Made by a program: the position numbers and the translations under genes
Part shown: piece by piece, positions 12,911 through 24,673 of the stretch
Numbering within the stretch: position 1 is the stretch's first letter
Layout of the letters: each line of letters starts with the position of its first letter
Assembly: GCF_002999335.1 (NCBI RefSeq)
Contig: NW_020312186.1
Location: forward strand, 1-50,972
Origin: Cyclospora cayetanensis
Taxonomy: Eukaryota; Apicomplexa; Conoidasida; Eucoccidiorida; Eimeriidae
Reading direction: 5' to 3'
DNA: 50,972 bases
The notes under the pieces: model-generated
What the model saw: only the letters and a program-made list of their open reading frames with translations
What the model was told of the DNA's origin: nothing
Databases searched by the model: none

Positions 12911-15881
12911 CTAAGGGGGTAAAAAAACGACCTGATTCTTGCCTACAAGCGGCAACGTTTGCTGGTGCAATCGCCGCCGTGGGTCACTGAGGTGAAGCCA
13001 AAGTAGCAACTCTTCATAAGTCCTGACCCGGACTTGCCCACTCGACTCCGCTTCAGCCATAAACAGATGGACACCTGATCTACAAGACTGTGAAGGTGAT
13101 ACCAAAAACGGCTGAACCTCTGCATCATTCCCACACAACTGGGAAGCGTCTACAGCGGGGGTCTCTCCACGTGCAGCCAAAACTTCACTTGCTATTGTGT
13201 CTATTCCAGCTGTATTACACACGTGTGCCTGCGCTTCTCGTTGGCCCTCTGCAGTGGAATCCTTTATTTCTTTTTCCAGTGATGCGGTACCAACTGTTGT
13301 ATCGAATACCGCTGCAGCAGCAGCTGCCGCTGCTGCTGGAGAGACATTTGCTGCTTCCGCTGCAGTAAGTGGTACGAGACGATGGGGGAATTTTTCTGAG
13401 AACACACAGCACGGGACAACCGCCAGAGCCACATCCGGGAGCTCTTCCGACGCATCACCATGCTGTTTCTGTTCCTCAGACTGTCGTTTCTGCTGTTGCT
13501 GTACGTGTTCTTCCATGGTTTTTGCAATGCTGTTGATGCTGCGCATGCTGTCGGTAATGCTCCTCTCATTGTGGCTCCATCTGTGCCTAATTTCACGTAC
13601 AATTAGTCCCGTTTGCAACAAGTCTCCTGTCGCTTCATCCGGGTGTAGCCCAACAATAGCCGAGGCCTTCAAAAGCTTCTCGCGAACGTAGGGACTACGG
13701 CTGAGAAGGGTCCCATCAAACATTGCGGGGATTGTCTCGACCGAACTGACAAAAAACTCTTGAGCTTCCTTCCGCTTTAATCCCTTCTCGCGCAACATCC
13801 AATTTGCCTGTCTACGGCTCAAGCGAAGGGGGCACTCTAAAGACCGCCGGCTCCCGCTACTCATAGCGGAACTCAAGACCCCACGAAAACATGTACTTCT
13901 AACTCCCGGGATGCCGGCTGTGGCGTCTTGCTCCTCGGAGCACTCGGGTAGCCCCCACGAGAGCTGCTCCCATTCCTTTCGGGCATCTTGTGGCTGCACG
14001 GCTAAACTTTTAGTGGTGTACGTGCACCTCGGGTCAATTATAGTAACTGGCACATTGTATTTTACTGTCAACTCGAACGCAAGTTCTCCTCTGCCACCGG
14101 CAACTTCGATGACTCCCGAGCCTTTACTAAGACGCTCTGCGCCGTAAGTAGATATGAGCCACTCAGCAAATACTGCACCACGAATGCTCCGTGGATATAT
14201 CCGTTGTGGCGAATAAATCTGCTGTTCTGGCTGCCGGCAGTCAGGGGGTGGGCAGGAGCTGCACTGCAGCGTGATTGCAGAAGATGAGGGAACAGTAGAC
14301 ACATGATCGGGAAGATGAGGCAGTGGTGGCTGTAGCACTTGGGGATGCTGCTGTGGTAGGAGGAGCTGCCGCTGCACACTCCGCACCTGCCGCTGAGCTT
14401 TTAAAATGTCGAAGTGTCTCCTCATTCTGCCGTCCTTGATGTGCATCAGCGGGCAGGCCAAGCGCCTGCAACTCCCTGAAACAAGGTACATTTTGCAAAT
14501 TCTGGAAATAAGTGCTGTCGTTATTTCATCTGCTGCCTCTCCATCTGTTCCTGATGTGGCTTGCCCTATTCCCGCCTCCGCTGATGCGGATGGAGCCTCC
14601 GGCCGGTGAGTCAGCAAGCGTGACTGAAGCTTAACCCTTTGTGCAGCGGCGGCTGCAGCTGCTGCTCCTGCACCTTGTTCCACTGATCTAAGTGCGCGGA
14701 GGGCTAACACCTTGAAGCCAATGGATCGGGTCACCTGCAGAATTTCCGTTGGGTCTCTTTCTGTTAGGGTTCCTCCCTTCAGCAGCAGCGGTGAACAGCA
14801 AACGCAATCAGAATTGTAGATACAAATCCGCCAAATGGCTTTAGCATTAGCTAGTGCACGCCTTCCACAAAGCTCTAAAGAAGACTCTTTCATGATGTCG
14901 TTTTATCGACGCAGCTGTCTCTATACGAGGCCTTGCCCGTACGAATCAGCTCGTTGAGTTGGCGTTTATTGCTTACGGTCTGTAATCCCACCAAACGCAC
15001 GATTTTAGTTCTGTGCAATCGGATTGAAGGTCTATAATTAAGATACTAGTGCATAATGTTACTGTAGCGTACGCCTTGGGGGTTGTAAATTAGGTCACGT
15101 GACTTACTAGCTGTTGCTTGATTTGGCTCAAATGGGATAAGTCAGCCTTCCTTTCTAGAAGGCCAACAGCCTCTACAAAATCTCCCAAGCAAATTTTCCT
15201 TGACACGCAACGGTGTACATCCAGCCCCCCGAGATCCGACGAGCAAACGCTGCAGCAGATTGCAGCGTACTTCACAGATGGTGGGCACACTTCTGCAGCT
15301 GCTGGTGGATGTGCTAGTGCCATGCCTGGTAGAATTGATTCGAATTCTGCATCAGAATCTGCCCTTTTCTCTGCCGGAATCGCTCCTGCATCGACCGTTG
15401 TTACTGCTGCTGCCGCTGTTGTTTTAGTATGCTGTTGCATGAGATCAAAGAAACACAACCGCCTGCCCAAAGACTGCTTACGTGTCACTACACCCCGTAT
15501 CCGCAGCAGCTGATGCGTCGCCTGGAGCGCTTGTAGGTGCTGCCGCTTATCAGGAAGGTCCTGTGTATGCTGCAATAACGGAGGCACCACGGGCGGTACT
15601 CTAGTTTTGTACGGCACTGAGAGCTTTTCGGGGGAGTCAAGGCAAGCAGAAAACAGCGAAGCGTCTACTGCAGCTGGAAGCGCAGCAGCAGCAGCAGCAT
15701 CGCACCACAAGATGTCAGGAAGAACGGGTACCAGATCACTAGGAGCTCGTGGTGACACAGTTGGTCCTGTTCCTTGTATACCTGCCTGTGGCGCCGCTGT
15801 TTCAGGTACGAATTCTCTCATTGCTGCGAGCGGCGTTGCGTTTGGCTCTGTGGCTGTTGCTAGCATACCCATGGCTGTCAT
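12911..15881 (-). CDS. OB-fold / CCCH finger / METTL25-TRM13-type methyltransferase fusion protein
   Basis: A two-exon gene: exon 1 15881-15108, intron 14777-15107 with donor CTA/GTAAGT and a pyrimidine-containing acceptor ending AAG, exon 2 14776-12911. Both borders are phase 0, giving 879 aa. Residues about 125-295 look like an OB-fold of the aminoacyl-tRNA-synthetase anticodon-binding kind: RIRGVV, SLGRRLCFFDL, GDFVEAVG, then FKVLALRALRS after the splice. Residues 352-370 hold a C-x8-C-x4-C-x3-H zinc finger. A Rossmann methyltransferase follows: motif I VIEVAGGRGELAFEL (about 480-494), IIDPR, GLHPDEATGD (about 634-643), VVPCCVF with EKFPHR (about 711-724), and a C-terminal LPLVGKNQVVF strand. 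This matches the SAM-dependent family that includes TRMT13 and METTL25, so an RNA substrate is inferred. Ala-rich runs are present at residues near 63-70, 295-305 and in the C-terminal half. ATG 15881 is the first in frame; an upstream exon is not excluded. Confidence 0.78.
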
Positions 15882-15933
15882 TGTTCCTCCTGGACACTGC
15901 CAAACCGTGTGGACCGAAGGCAAGATCTCTTAC

Positions 15934-16059
15934 TGCTGCTGCTGCAGCAATAGCAGCAACGCACTAAAGAGCACATATTTGTCGAGATCCATGAGCTGTG
16001 GTAGGTCCATCAGCAAATCCTTATTGGTTCGTCCGATTGCCCAAAAATCGTAGAGGGCA
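15934..16059 (-). other. Candidate upstream exon, unassigned
   Basis: An open stretch between an acceptor-like ctacttctgcag and a donor-like GTAAGA. It encodes DFWAIGRTNKDLL followed by DLDKYVLFSALL and a short Gln run. It lies just upstream of the methyltransferase gene on the same strand, but its donor phase (2) does not match any convincing acceptor before ATG 15881. It could be an exon of that gene's longer isoform, part of another gene, or chance. No family was recognised. Confidence 0.25.
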
Positions 16060-17590
16060 CTGCAGAAGTAGACAATCGGGGTGGTCCCAAGGTTACTCTG
16101 ACACACGAAGAACACTTTTGAGCCCCGAGTTACGGCTGCAAAAATATAATGAAAGAATTTTGTTGTACACCGCTCCCTTGAACTTGATGGGGGCCTGAGT
16201 GCACCCTTCGTGGGGCCCCAAGGATATTCCTGCGAACGCCAATGAGGGCCCCCTGCTGTTGTCTCCTCCTGTATTATTGGAATAGACGCGGCCAGAATGC
16301 TCCAGCTGCTCTTTAGTCCTTACAGGAGTCCCGAAGATCAACTTTTGGCCTTATTCACGGGCGAAGTCTCTGTGTAGCAACACACCACTTCGAGATTCGA
16401 GCTCAGGGGTGAAGACTCAATGCTAAACAGTTTGAGATCAAGAGAGTAGCGCCATGCAATGTGCTTCAAGTCTGCTATGCTTACTGCATGTTCCTGAAAC
16501 TGTTAAAATGCTTGGCCATTTCCTACACCCAAAAGCACCCGTTCCCCCTTCTGTGATTATCACAGCATATGTGTGCAGTCATCTGATCCTTTTGCACTCT
16601 ACGTATCCTCGCTTACTCTCCTCACAAACAGCTGAAGCATAGATAAGCTATGAAAAACTCTCGATTTAGTGCGGGGCGTCAAGGGGCCCACCGGTGGTGT
16701 GGCAGGGCAGCTGTGTTCGCATCATCTACTCCACTAGCTTTGTTCAGTGGAACATTAGTAACGTGTTGGCTGATTAGTTTGTCTGTTCGTATATTTTATT
16801 TTACGGCAGAGTACTGTTATCTGGATTAAGAAAGACGCAGCGTTCACGCGCACCGTACATGCTGTGTGCAATGACCTGTGGATGCTCGGAGTGCTGTAGG
16901 AAAGGGCTTACGTGCACCCCAGCTGCCTCTCTCCCCTCATGTAGGAAACTCTGAGAAGCAAAGGCAGAGGAACGCCAGGATGCGCATTCGAGAAACACTC
17001 AGTTGTTGTCTACTGCTACGTCTTTTGGAGTGAACTGTTTGCCTACGGAGTTTTAGACAAAGCGTAACAGTTTGCAGCATCGCGTGGTCCTATGCAGCTG
17101 ATCTCCGCTCATCCACTGACTCTATGTGGATGCAATGAGATTATAGGCTCCCCTGCAACAGCTGTCAGGTTTCACTAGTATTTTTTGACGGCTGAACAAA
17201 CTGATTTTTGTTGGCAACAGTCAAAGAAAGAAGAACCTGTGCACGTGGAAACACACTATGGCACGCCTGTTAGGGTGGCAGGAGTAGCTTGCAAGCTAAT
17301 TTAGACCCGATAGCTCCATAGCCTAAGACCAGCATTATTAGCAGGCTGATTAAACGTCGATGGAAGTGTTGGATGAGGTATAAAAGGCAGAAAGGCGACG
17401 GCCATGACGATAACCAAGTTGAAAACTTTTGCATTGGTCAGTAAAGGACGTGCCTTGCCTTGGACTTAATATGATGTGAAACAATTGTTTTCTGTAGGAT
17501 GTATTATTGGAGGGAGACACACTGCAGTGGTGCGTTTATTTATGTAGTGAGCGTCGTACAGGGAGGAATCACTTTAATTGGGCTGCCACC
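16060..17590. other. Intergenic region with a dispersed repeat
   Basis: No gene seen. 16.85-17.0 kb (around GCTTACGTGCACCCCAGC) resembles 43.49-43.66 kb in the same orientation (CACCTACGTGCAACCCAGC), so it is a diverged member of a dispersed repeat, probably of retroelement origin. Confidence 0.4.
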
Positions 17591-18614
17591 TTCCCCTGCC
17601 GGAGCCCCTAAACGTTCCCGACATGATAGGCTACGGAAAACTAGAGTGAAGGTTAGTGCACGCTCTAAGCACTTTGCCGACGCTCCCGTGCTTCCAATCA
17701 AGGACACGAACACATCATTGCTGCGTAATATATTGAGTTAACTGTACTCTGCACTAAAGAGCATACATCCTAGCCTAGCAGACTAACTATGTGTTATCAA
17801 TTCCTAAGCAATATAATCGGTGTTCTAGAACATCTTAAGTGAATCCTAGCTAGCCACATCTTTCACCCGCTGTCCCCCATTTAAAAACACATTCACCCGA
17901 TTCCGTAACTGCACCGTCTACCTGATACATGCAAGACACCACGAGAATTCTCACCATGCCCCCACTCTCCTGGCTGCCGAAAACACTCAAAATGTGCAAA
18001 TGAGAAGCTAGATGGGTACATTAAACGCTAAAAGAGAAGTTGATGGGAATAAAGACGCACACTAGCCAACAACGAACGAGGGGCCAAAGAAGCAGGACCG
18101 CGGAGAAGCGATGGCTTGCCGCTGTTGGTACGCTTAAATGTGTGAGCCTCCTACTCTGCCAAACAAAAACACAATAGATTGTGTAGCGTAAAGGAAAATA
18201 CACTTTGGTTTAGCAGTACCTTTAGGCGTCATAGAGCAACAGATGCATGCAGCTTCAGCTCTTGCATTTAAAATAATTTACTTCAATGCCTCAGGAAAGG
18301 CCTAAGGCAGAATGATGGAACAGCGGACCTTAGAGTGCCTGCCCATCAAACTTAATGCAGAGATTGCCATCAAAAAACGACCGACCCCTTTTCAGATAAT
18401 GTCCATAAATGGGACTAGCGATAGCTAGATCAATTGCTGAGGAAGGACAATTGCCAAGGAACGCAATAAACGCCCTTCATGGCAATTAGCCTTTTCAGCC
18501 TGACAGTTCCGCGACTTCTCGTGGCGGGAACGGAGCCCGCAAGTACCTCTGTACCGGTCATTGGAGCCGGCCTTTCCACACCATGTTATCAGAAACATTC
18601 CTGTAGTCCAGCAC
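17591..18614 (-). repeat. LTR-like block, copy 2 (direct repeat with 7503-8526)
   Basis: This is the partner of the block at 7503-8526 and has the same orientation. Upstream on the minus strand, at 18.64-19.1 kb, are gag/protease-region remains, but no reverse transcriptase lies between them and this LTR. The copy therefore belongs to an internally deleted element. Confidence 0.75.
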
Positions 18615-19900
18615 ATGCCCGCTGGATGTGCTGAATATTGCCGGGGAGGGCTTGAGCCTGACTAGCTCAGAATGGTACGCTGACGACCAGCAGGTGGCCA
18701 GCGCCCTGATAGCCCTTCATTAATGAGCAGGTCCGCTCACGTAATATACGCAATTCTTTACCAGTTAATCAAACCTGTAGCAGCGCAGAATTGACTCCAG
18801 ATGAGTTTCCAACTGCGGACCCATCCTCTGAAGTCCCCGTCAGTGCACCGCGGCGTGTGTGGATGGCTTGCTGTTCTTCTGATACGCCTCCTTTGCTCGC
18901 CAGGGACCCTGCTTTCGCTGGTTCTAGTCCTGCTATGAAAGGTCTTTGGCGTTTAACATGCATCGTTTTTGTCACTAATGGACCCACTTTTCGACAAACA
19001 GGTGTGATGTTGGGGGGCTGAGTGTGACTGCTTAGAAAACGGGTTCCTTCTGGTACTTTTTCGTTCACTGCTGACTCCAGGCTGGGGTCGATTGAAGCAG
19101 CCCCGATTTTATGAATGTAACAATTTGCTGTGGCTCTTTGGATGTTGGCTGAAGACTTAGGAGTCGCACTTATTCGCTCTGAAACTCAGGTCTTCTATCA
19201 TTTGTGTACACCCTACGGGTTGTTGAAACGCTGAGGTGCCGCCGCGCAATGTACGACTACCTGAGGTGGCACTTGGGCCAGATGTGTAAATCCATTGTCA
19301 ATCTAGGTTGTGGCTTTTAGGAGACAAATATTTGTTTCTCTTGCGACACCGATCTCCTAAACGAGTTCCATGTTCTACTGTTCTCAAGTCCCGCAAACCC
19401 TGCTGCTAAGCTGATTGGCGTTCGGGCTTGTGTGAAGGCTTAGATTGCAGTAATTTCTGCAAACAGAAGGTACACACCACAGATGTTAAGCTATCGTTGC
19501 AGTGCCTCTTCATTCAATAAGCGTTACAAGAAACATTCTCATCTGATCATCTGCAGGTAGCAGGTAAAGTATATCCAAACTAGCTGATAAAATTTGTGCT
19601 TACTTGCCCATCTTTAGGGCTGTCACACCTGTCTGCCTTACATAAGCTGGTCAACGCCTCCAGAGACACTTTATTGACCTTCAATCATCTTGTTTTGTCA
19701 GCTGTGAAGCTATTAAGTTTATATCAGCTTGCCGGCGAGCCTGTGCCACGCCAACAGGCGCTGTGCCACCGCCGGCTTCCTTTACAAGACGGTTTGATTA
19801 CCTTAGCAGTTGTCGACAGAATTCAGCTTGCTGAATGACTACATGGATTGATTAAAGCGATGCAATCTTTGAAGGGAAATCTGGTCCACAGAAAACGAAT
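18615..19900 (-). mobile_element. Gag/protease-region remnant of an internally deleted retroelement, minus strand
   Basis: The minus strand at 19068-18769 encodes a segment (RQRPFIAGLEPAKAGSL) matching plus-strand 20644-20826 (QRLFIAGLKPAK) and the region near 11.2-11.4 kb. The weaker 19.6-19.85 kb piece resembles the gag-like region near 12.0 kb. The remnant passes directly into the LTR-like block at 18614, so the polymerase region is gone. Confidence 0.55.
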
Positions 19901-20449
19901 GATTGGGGAAGAGCTACATGGGGCCGTGCAATGCTGTCAAACGTAACTTTCCCTCGAAGGTTTCTGCATGCAGACACTAGGCTCCTGACTCTAACCAAGC
20001 TCAACACACAATTATTAAGCACTTAGCAGAACATTTTCCGGCTTCATGTGCCTACGCCCCTCGGTGTTTCCCATATGAGGGGGCAGGGACAGTCACGGTC
20101 AAGCGTAGCGGCACCCTCTCAGGACTCGAAGAATATCGAGCTGGTAGCACCAAACATCTTGTGCACAAGAACACAACAGTGGATCTTCCTGTATTGAGTA
20201 AACAGCTTTCCAATATAAATAAAAAGCGCGAAAAGACATTTAACTAAGTAATTCTGCATTAACCTATCTAACAGGACTCAGGTCAGTAAGTGTTCAGTGT
20301 GGTGTTTCCCGCTACGCATTCGAATAGTCAAGTCAGGTGGTGGCGCAAAGAGGGCCGACTCAGCGTATTCAAAAGCGATTCGTGGGGCGTACACAAATAA
20401 TGAAAAACTTGGGTTTTCGGAGCAAACAAGCACGATTCCTACGCCTCTG

Positions 20450-22740
20450 ATTCAATAAAAAGACCCGCAGTAAAAACTAACCCACAATATCGGGGCTGCT
20501 TCATTCGACCCTAGTCTATTCTTTAAAATAGACAAAACCAAAGATGCCAGAGGGAACCCCTGCCACGATGCAGTCCGACACATCTCACCAACATCGCACT
20601 TGTTTACCCGTGAAAAAGCTCGTCATTTAGTCCTCAAGTAAACATGTATGCAAGGTGCCAAAGACTTTTCATAGCAGGGCTGAAGCCAGCAAAACGCTCC
20701 CTGGTGAGGAAAGAAGGCACACAGGAGAAACGGCAAGCCATCCGCACAGGCAGCGGCGCGCTGAATAGGGCTTCAGATGATGGCACCGCAGTTGGGGACC
20801 TAACTGGGGTCAATGCTGCGGTGTAACTAGCTTAATTAAGTGCTAAAGAATAGCTAATCTTACATGAAATTAGATAGGTAGTATTGGAGGAGAGAGCGGG
20901 AGCTTTGCACTCCGCCATTTCATCCTTTAGCGCTTTGCAGAGGACTCAAGCTTGCTGACGGGCTGCTGAACGCATGGAGTGGCAACGTCTGCAGCGCAGG
21001 AACTAAAGGCGGGTTTGATCATGTATCCCACATAAGTGGGTGTGCAGAAGGCTACTAACTAGATAACATGAAAGAGCGTTGGGGCAGAAACAGCAAGAAT
21101 GGGCAAGCATGAAAGAGATGCTTGCGGACGTGCTGATTAATAAAGGGCTGTCAAAAGGCTGGTCACCTGCTGGTCGTCCGGCGCACCGTTTTGAGCTAGT
21201 CCCTGGGTCAACCTCAAGCTATCCCCGCCTGTAGTCAGCATAGCCACCAACAAGATTACTTTTAAGCAGAATGTGATTCAGCCTCATATTCGTGAAAAGC
21301 TTGACACGTCACTTGGATCTAGAGCGTACATCGCATTTGACTTACCGGACGGATTCTTACAAATCCCTATTCGCCTGCCAACAGGCCCAGAGGGGCGCTC
21401 CACCCTTGCACTCGCAGACTTGAGTGTTCCTGTATGCTGTTTGACTTTATCAGGACTCCACGTATGCTGCAATAGCAAGTTATTCTGGATGTTACTGAAC
21501 TGATCAAGAAGGGGCTCGATGACTATGTCTATGGATGACGTGTGAGTTTACAATCTACACATTGAAGAGCACCTGCGGCAGTCACATCATGGGCTTCAGC
21601 TGTGGCGCGACACGCAGTAGCATGCAACGCACGCAAGTGTTCAAATTCGCACCGTCTACCTGATATTTTTTCCGTTTCTTTGCTTTAATCGCCGATCTTT
21701 TCACTGATCTACCTTTTCAGCATGCACCGTGTTCCTTGGACACAGGAAGCTGATGGCCTGGCAAAGACGCTAATCAGCCGCCCTACCAAATTAAGGGTAC
21801 TTGCGACTTCGGAGAATAGGCATTATTCTGTCCTAGCAACCAGTCCTACTGACATGAGGTGAGTGATATCTTTCTCCTTCAAGCTACGTGCTCCCCAGAG
21901 CATATTAGTATTGCGTGTTATTCTAAACGTTTTGCAGGGGTCGAGAAGCGATAACTTTGCGAAAAAGAAACTTTATATGGTGTGGAAGGACTTGGGCAAT
22001 GCTTGCACTATTTATATGGATGTCGTATCGCCGGTTAGACCGACCATCACTCGTTGATGTATCTCTAGATAACTTTCCAAGAGTTTAATAGGCTTAGATG
22101 TGTTCGCTGGCTTGGGCGCCTCCTGCAGTACGACTTTAGAGAAACGTACACTGGGGACGCCACCCAGTTGGTCAATTACAGGCTGCCGCGTCCTCCGAGC
22201 GACTCAGCACTGTGGAACACAGCCCGTTTGCCGATGGCTCACACACACTCTACCCTCCCGCATCCTTGGTCTACGATTAAAAGGCTCTCTCCGATTCCAA
22301 CCAGGACCTGGTGGTCTGAGGACAGTGACCGACCATATAGGTGGTTGGATTGGGAGAACAGCTGGGTAGTGCGCGCAAATGCATGCTCAAACCACAAGAG
22401 ATATAAGTGCGGAATAACGCCAGGCGGTGGTTGACTGCGTGTTCAGATCTCCGAAAGTCGGTACTGGTGGACTGGCAGGCTTCACGAGGGGGGCTTAAGA
22501 CGGGCGGATAAAGACGTTTGCGGCCATGTGGCTAGCACAGCATGCGATTCTATCACGAAACAAAGCTCTTTCCTATCATTCTAAATCCTTAGAAGGGTTG
22601 GAGGCCGCAGAAGTGTTAATATTGGTATCACAGAGCACTCTGGAAGCTCCTTGAAATTTTCGCGGTATTCGCCGCGTATGCAGGTGGCCCCTGTTTATGC
22701 GTAGGATCCACAGAGGGCAGTGGAAGTAATGTACTGCAAG
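20450..22740 (+). mobile_element. Decayed Ty3/Gypsy-like retroelement internal region, plus strand
   Basis: Plus-strand order: gag/protease block 20.5-20.83 kb; reverse-transcriptase remains 21273-21503 (SRAYIAFDLPDGFLQIPI); thumb-like region near 21.54-21.62 kb (EEHLRQSHHGLQLWRD); connection piece 21.95-22.05 kb (YMVWKDLGNACTIYMDVVS). An open stretch at 22.1-22.43 kb is probably downstream pol sequence with no clear integrase triad. Stops interrupt every domain. The element is divergent to the remnant at 17.6-19.9 kb. Confidence 0.6.
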
Positions 22741-22744
22741 TGTA

Positions 22745-23600
22745 CTGAGGACGCACTATATGGGAGTTTCTAGTGAAGCGGAATAGGGATGGCCCACCTC
22801 AGCCATCGGCGAAGAAACAGTTGTGAGCTGTGTTGCCAACATGAAAATTCGCTGCTCTGTTCAGCTAACAAGGCTAGTTGCCATGGAAGTTATTTATAGC
22901 GTCCTTTGGCTAGAGGTGCCTGAAGCACATACCATCTCCTGTGGGTATTGCTTTCAACAATTCCAGTAACCATTTTCGAAGATTTTCTCCACCTTCAATT
23001 CATGAGCAGGCACTTAAACGTTTGATGTCCCCTTATTCTTCGTAATGCCTGCTTCAGGGCTCTGAAATCGTCTCTGCTGCTTACACAGACCCTATTTGCA
23101 TGCATATGTTGCTCTATGACAAATGGAGGCACAGCTGAATTATTGTGTACTTTTACTCGATTTACGCGTGTTACTGGCGGTCGTCTTTCATGATTCCAGG
23201 AGGCTCATAGCTTCCAGCGCTCCGACAACGACGAACCATCGCACGGCCGTGGTCCTCTTCGTTTGCTCCCTCGTTCGTTGCTGGCTAGTCTGTGTGTTTT
23301 TCTTTCCATCAGCTTATTTTGCCTGGTCAATGAACGCTTGGACTCTTATTTTCACTTGTTTAACCTTTAGTGGATACCTGGGGGGTGACTATACGGCGAA
23401 CGCCCTTCTGCTGTCTTGCACGCAGTCGGACTAGACATGTAGGTACGGAACAACTGCGCATGTGCTCTACAGTTGAACATGGAAGGGAAGACGTAGACGG
23501 CTAAGCTACACACAGAAGTAGAAGAGAACTGACTGATTGGTTCGTCTGGTATTGCAGGGTACATCTATCTATGTACTGCAAGGCTCCATGATGTGTTCTT
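22745..23600 (+). repeat. Divergent LTR-like block, plus orientation
   Basis: It begins near GTTTCTAGTG and holds a diverged copy of the LTR core (23.2-23.32 kb: CTCGTTCGTTGCTGGCTAGT) seen inverted at 7.98 and 18.06 kb. Its place after the plus-strand polymerase remains fits a 3' LTR. Edges are approximate. Confidence 0.55.
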
Positions 23601-24673
23601 GTGCTCTAAACGCTATGCTCCACTACCCGCAAATGCTTGGAGTGCATGGAAGGCTCAGGTCCGCCCACCCTAGCTGTCCCTGCCCCCCTCTCCTAGTCAA
23701 AGACCTCTCAGGGACAATCGGAAAAGACAGGAGTTTTATGATTAACACTCATTAATTGTGTCCTGAGTGTGCATCAAGTCTGGGGCAAAGCATCTGCCTG
23801 TGAAGGCAGTAGATGGAAAGTTTACGTCACGTTGTGTGTCCCTTTCGATAGTGCTGCTTAAATGTGAGTACCCCATATAAAGCCCTGTCTATGCTTAAAA
23901 GAGGTGCATACGGTTGAAGGAAGAGCATTAAAACATTGCGTTCCCAAGCAGGAAGAAAAAAGGACGAGAACAACAAGAGCGTTTGCCGTGTTGATGATTC
24001 TACGCACAACTTAATAACGAGACGAGCCGCCTCACAGCGCGACGCTGGTTCCAAAAGAGCCCTTATAGCGGCCCCTAGAGGCGTTCCACTTGAAGTTCGC
24101 GAAGACAGACCACAGGCGCAACATATGCTGCACAAGTTCAGCCGTGCTATTACTTCATGTGAAGATATTCGCATGCACTGAAACGCTCATGGTATACTAC
24201 TGGGAAGGCCCGTAAAGGCACCGGTTTTGCTGCTGCTAGGGTCCGTAGGAACCTGCCTCCAAGCAAGTATCTACGCTAATTAAAATCTTGGGGACTTTTT
24301 AGTGGCAGCTCAGTATTCGCAGGTCTTCGAGACTCGGAAGAGTTACACACAGAAAGTGAACTAGCTATCATTAGCCTCTCACATGACATTACATCCGCTA
24401 TTACCCCCCATGCTTCGAGTCATGAACATTTGCTTGTGGAATTCATAGAGCCGTTTTCCAGCTTCAAATACATTGTACTTTCCTGCAAACCGCAAGCCCG
24501 GAGAACCCCAAACCAGAAGGCGTAGCCAAAACGTAAAACTATTGGCCATTCGGAAGGAACTAAGACGCCAGCAGTGAACATGGCAAGCTTCATTCAATCA
24601 ATAGATGTGTTGGTTTCCCTAATCGCCAATTCGTTCCACTGTACTGTAAATCGTGAGAGTCAACCGTAAGCTA
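23601..24673. other. Intergenic region; one weak exon-like stretch
   Basis: Mostly without coding signal. The minus strand 24174-23827 is open for 115 codons and has plausible wording (EVIARLNLCSICC; AARLVIKLCVES), but it has no matching splice context and no recognised family. The region beyond 24.2 kb is the 3' flank of the eight-exon gene. Confidence 0.3.

Noticed and set aside
13197..13691. 164-codon plus-strand open stretch rich in Ala and Cys
   Set aside because: Antisense shadow of the methyltransferase exon's alanine/CAG runs.
15607..16053. 148-codon plus-strand open stretch
   Set aside because: Antisense to the OB-fold exon and its Ala-rich region.
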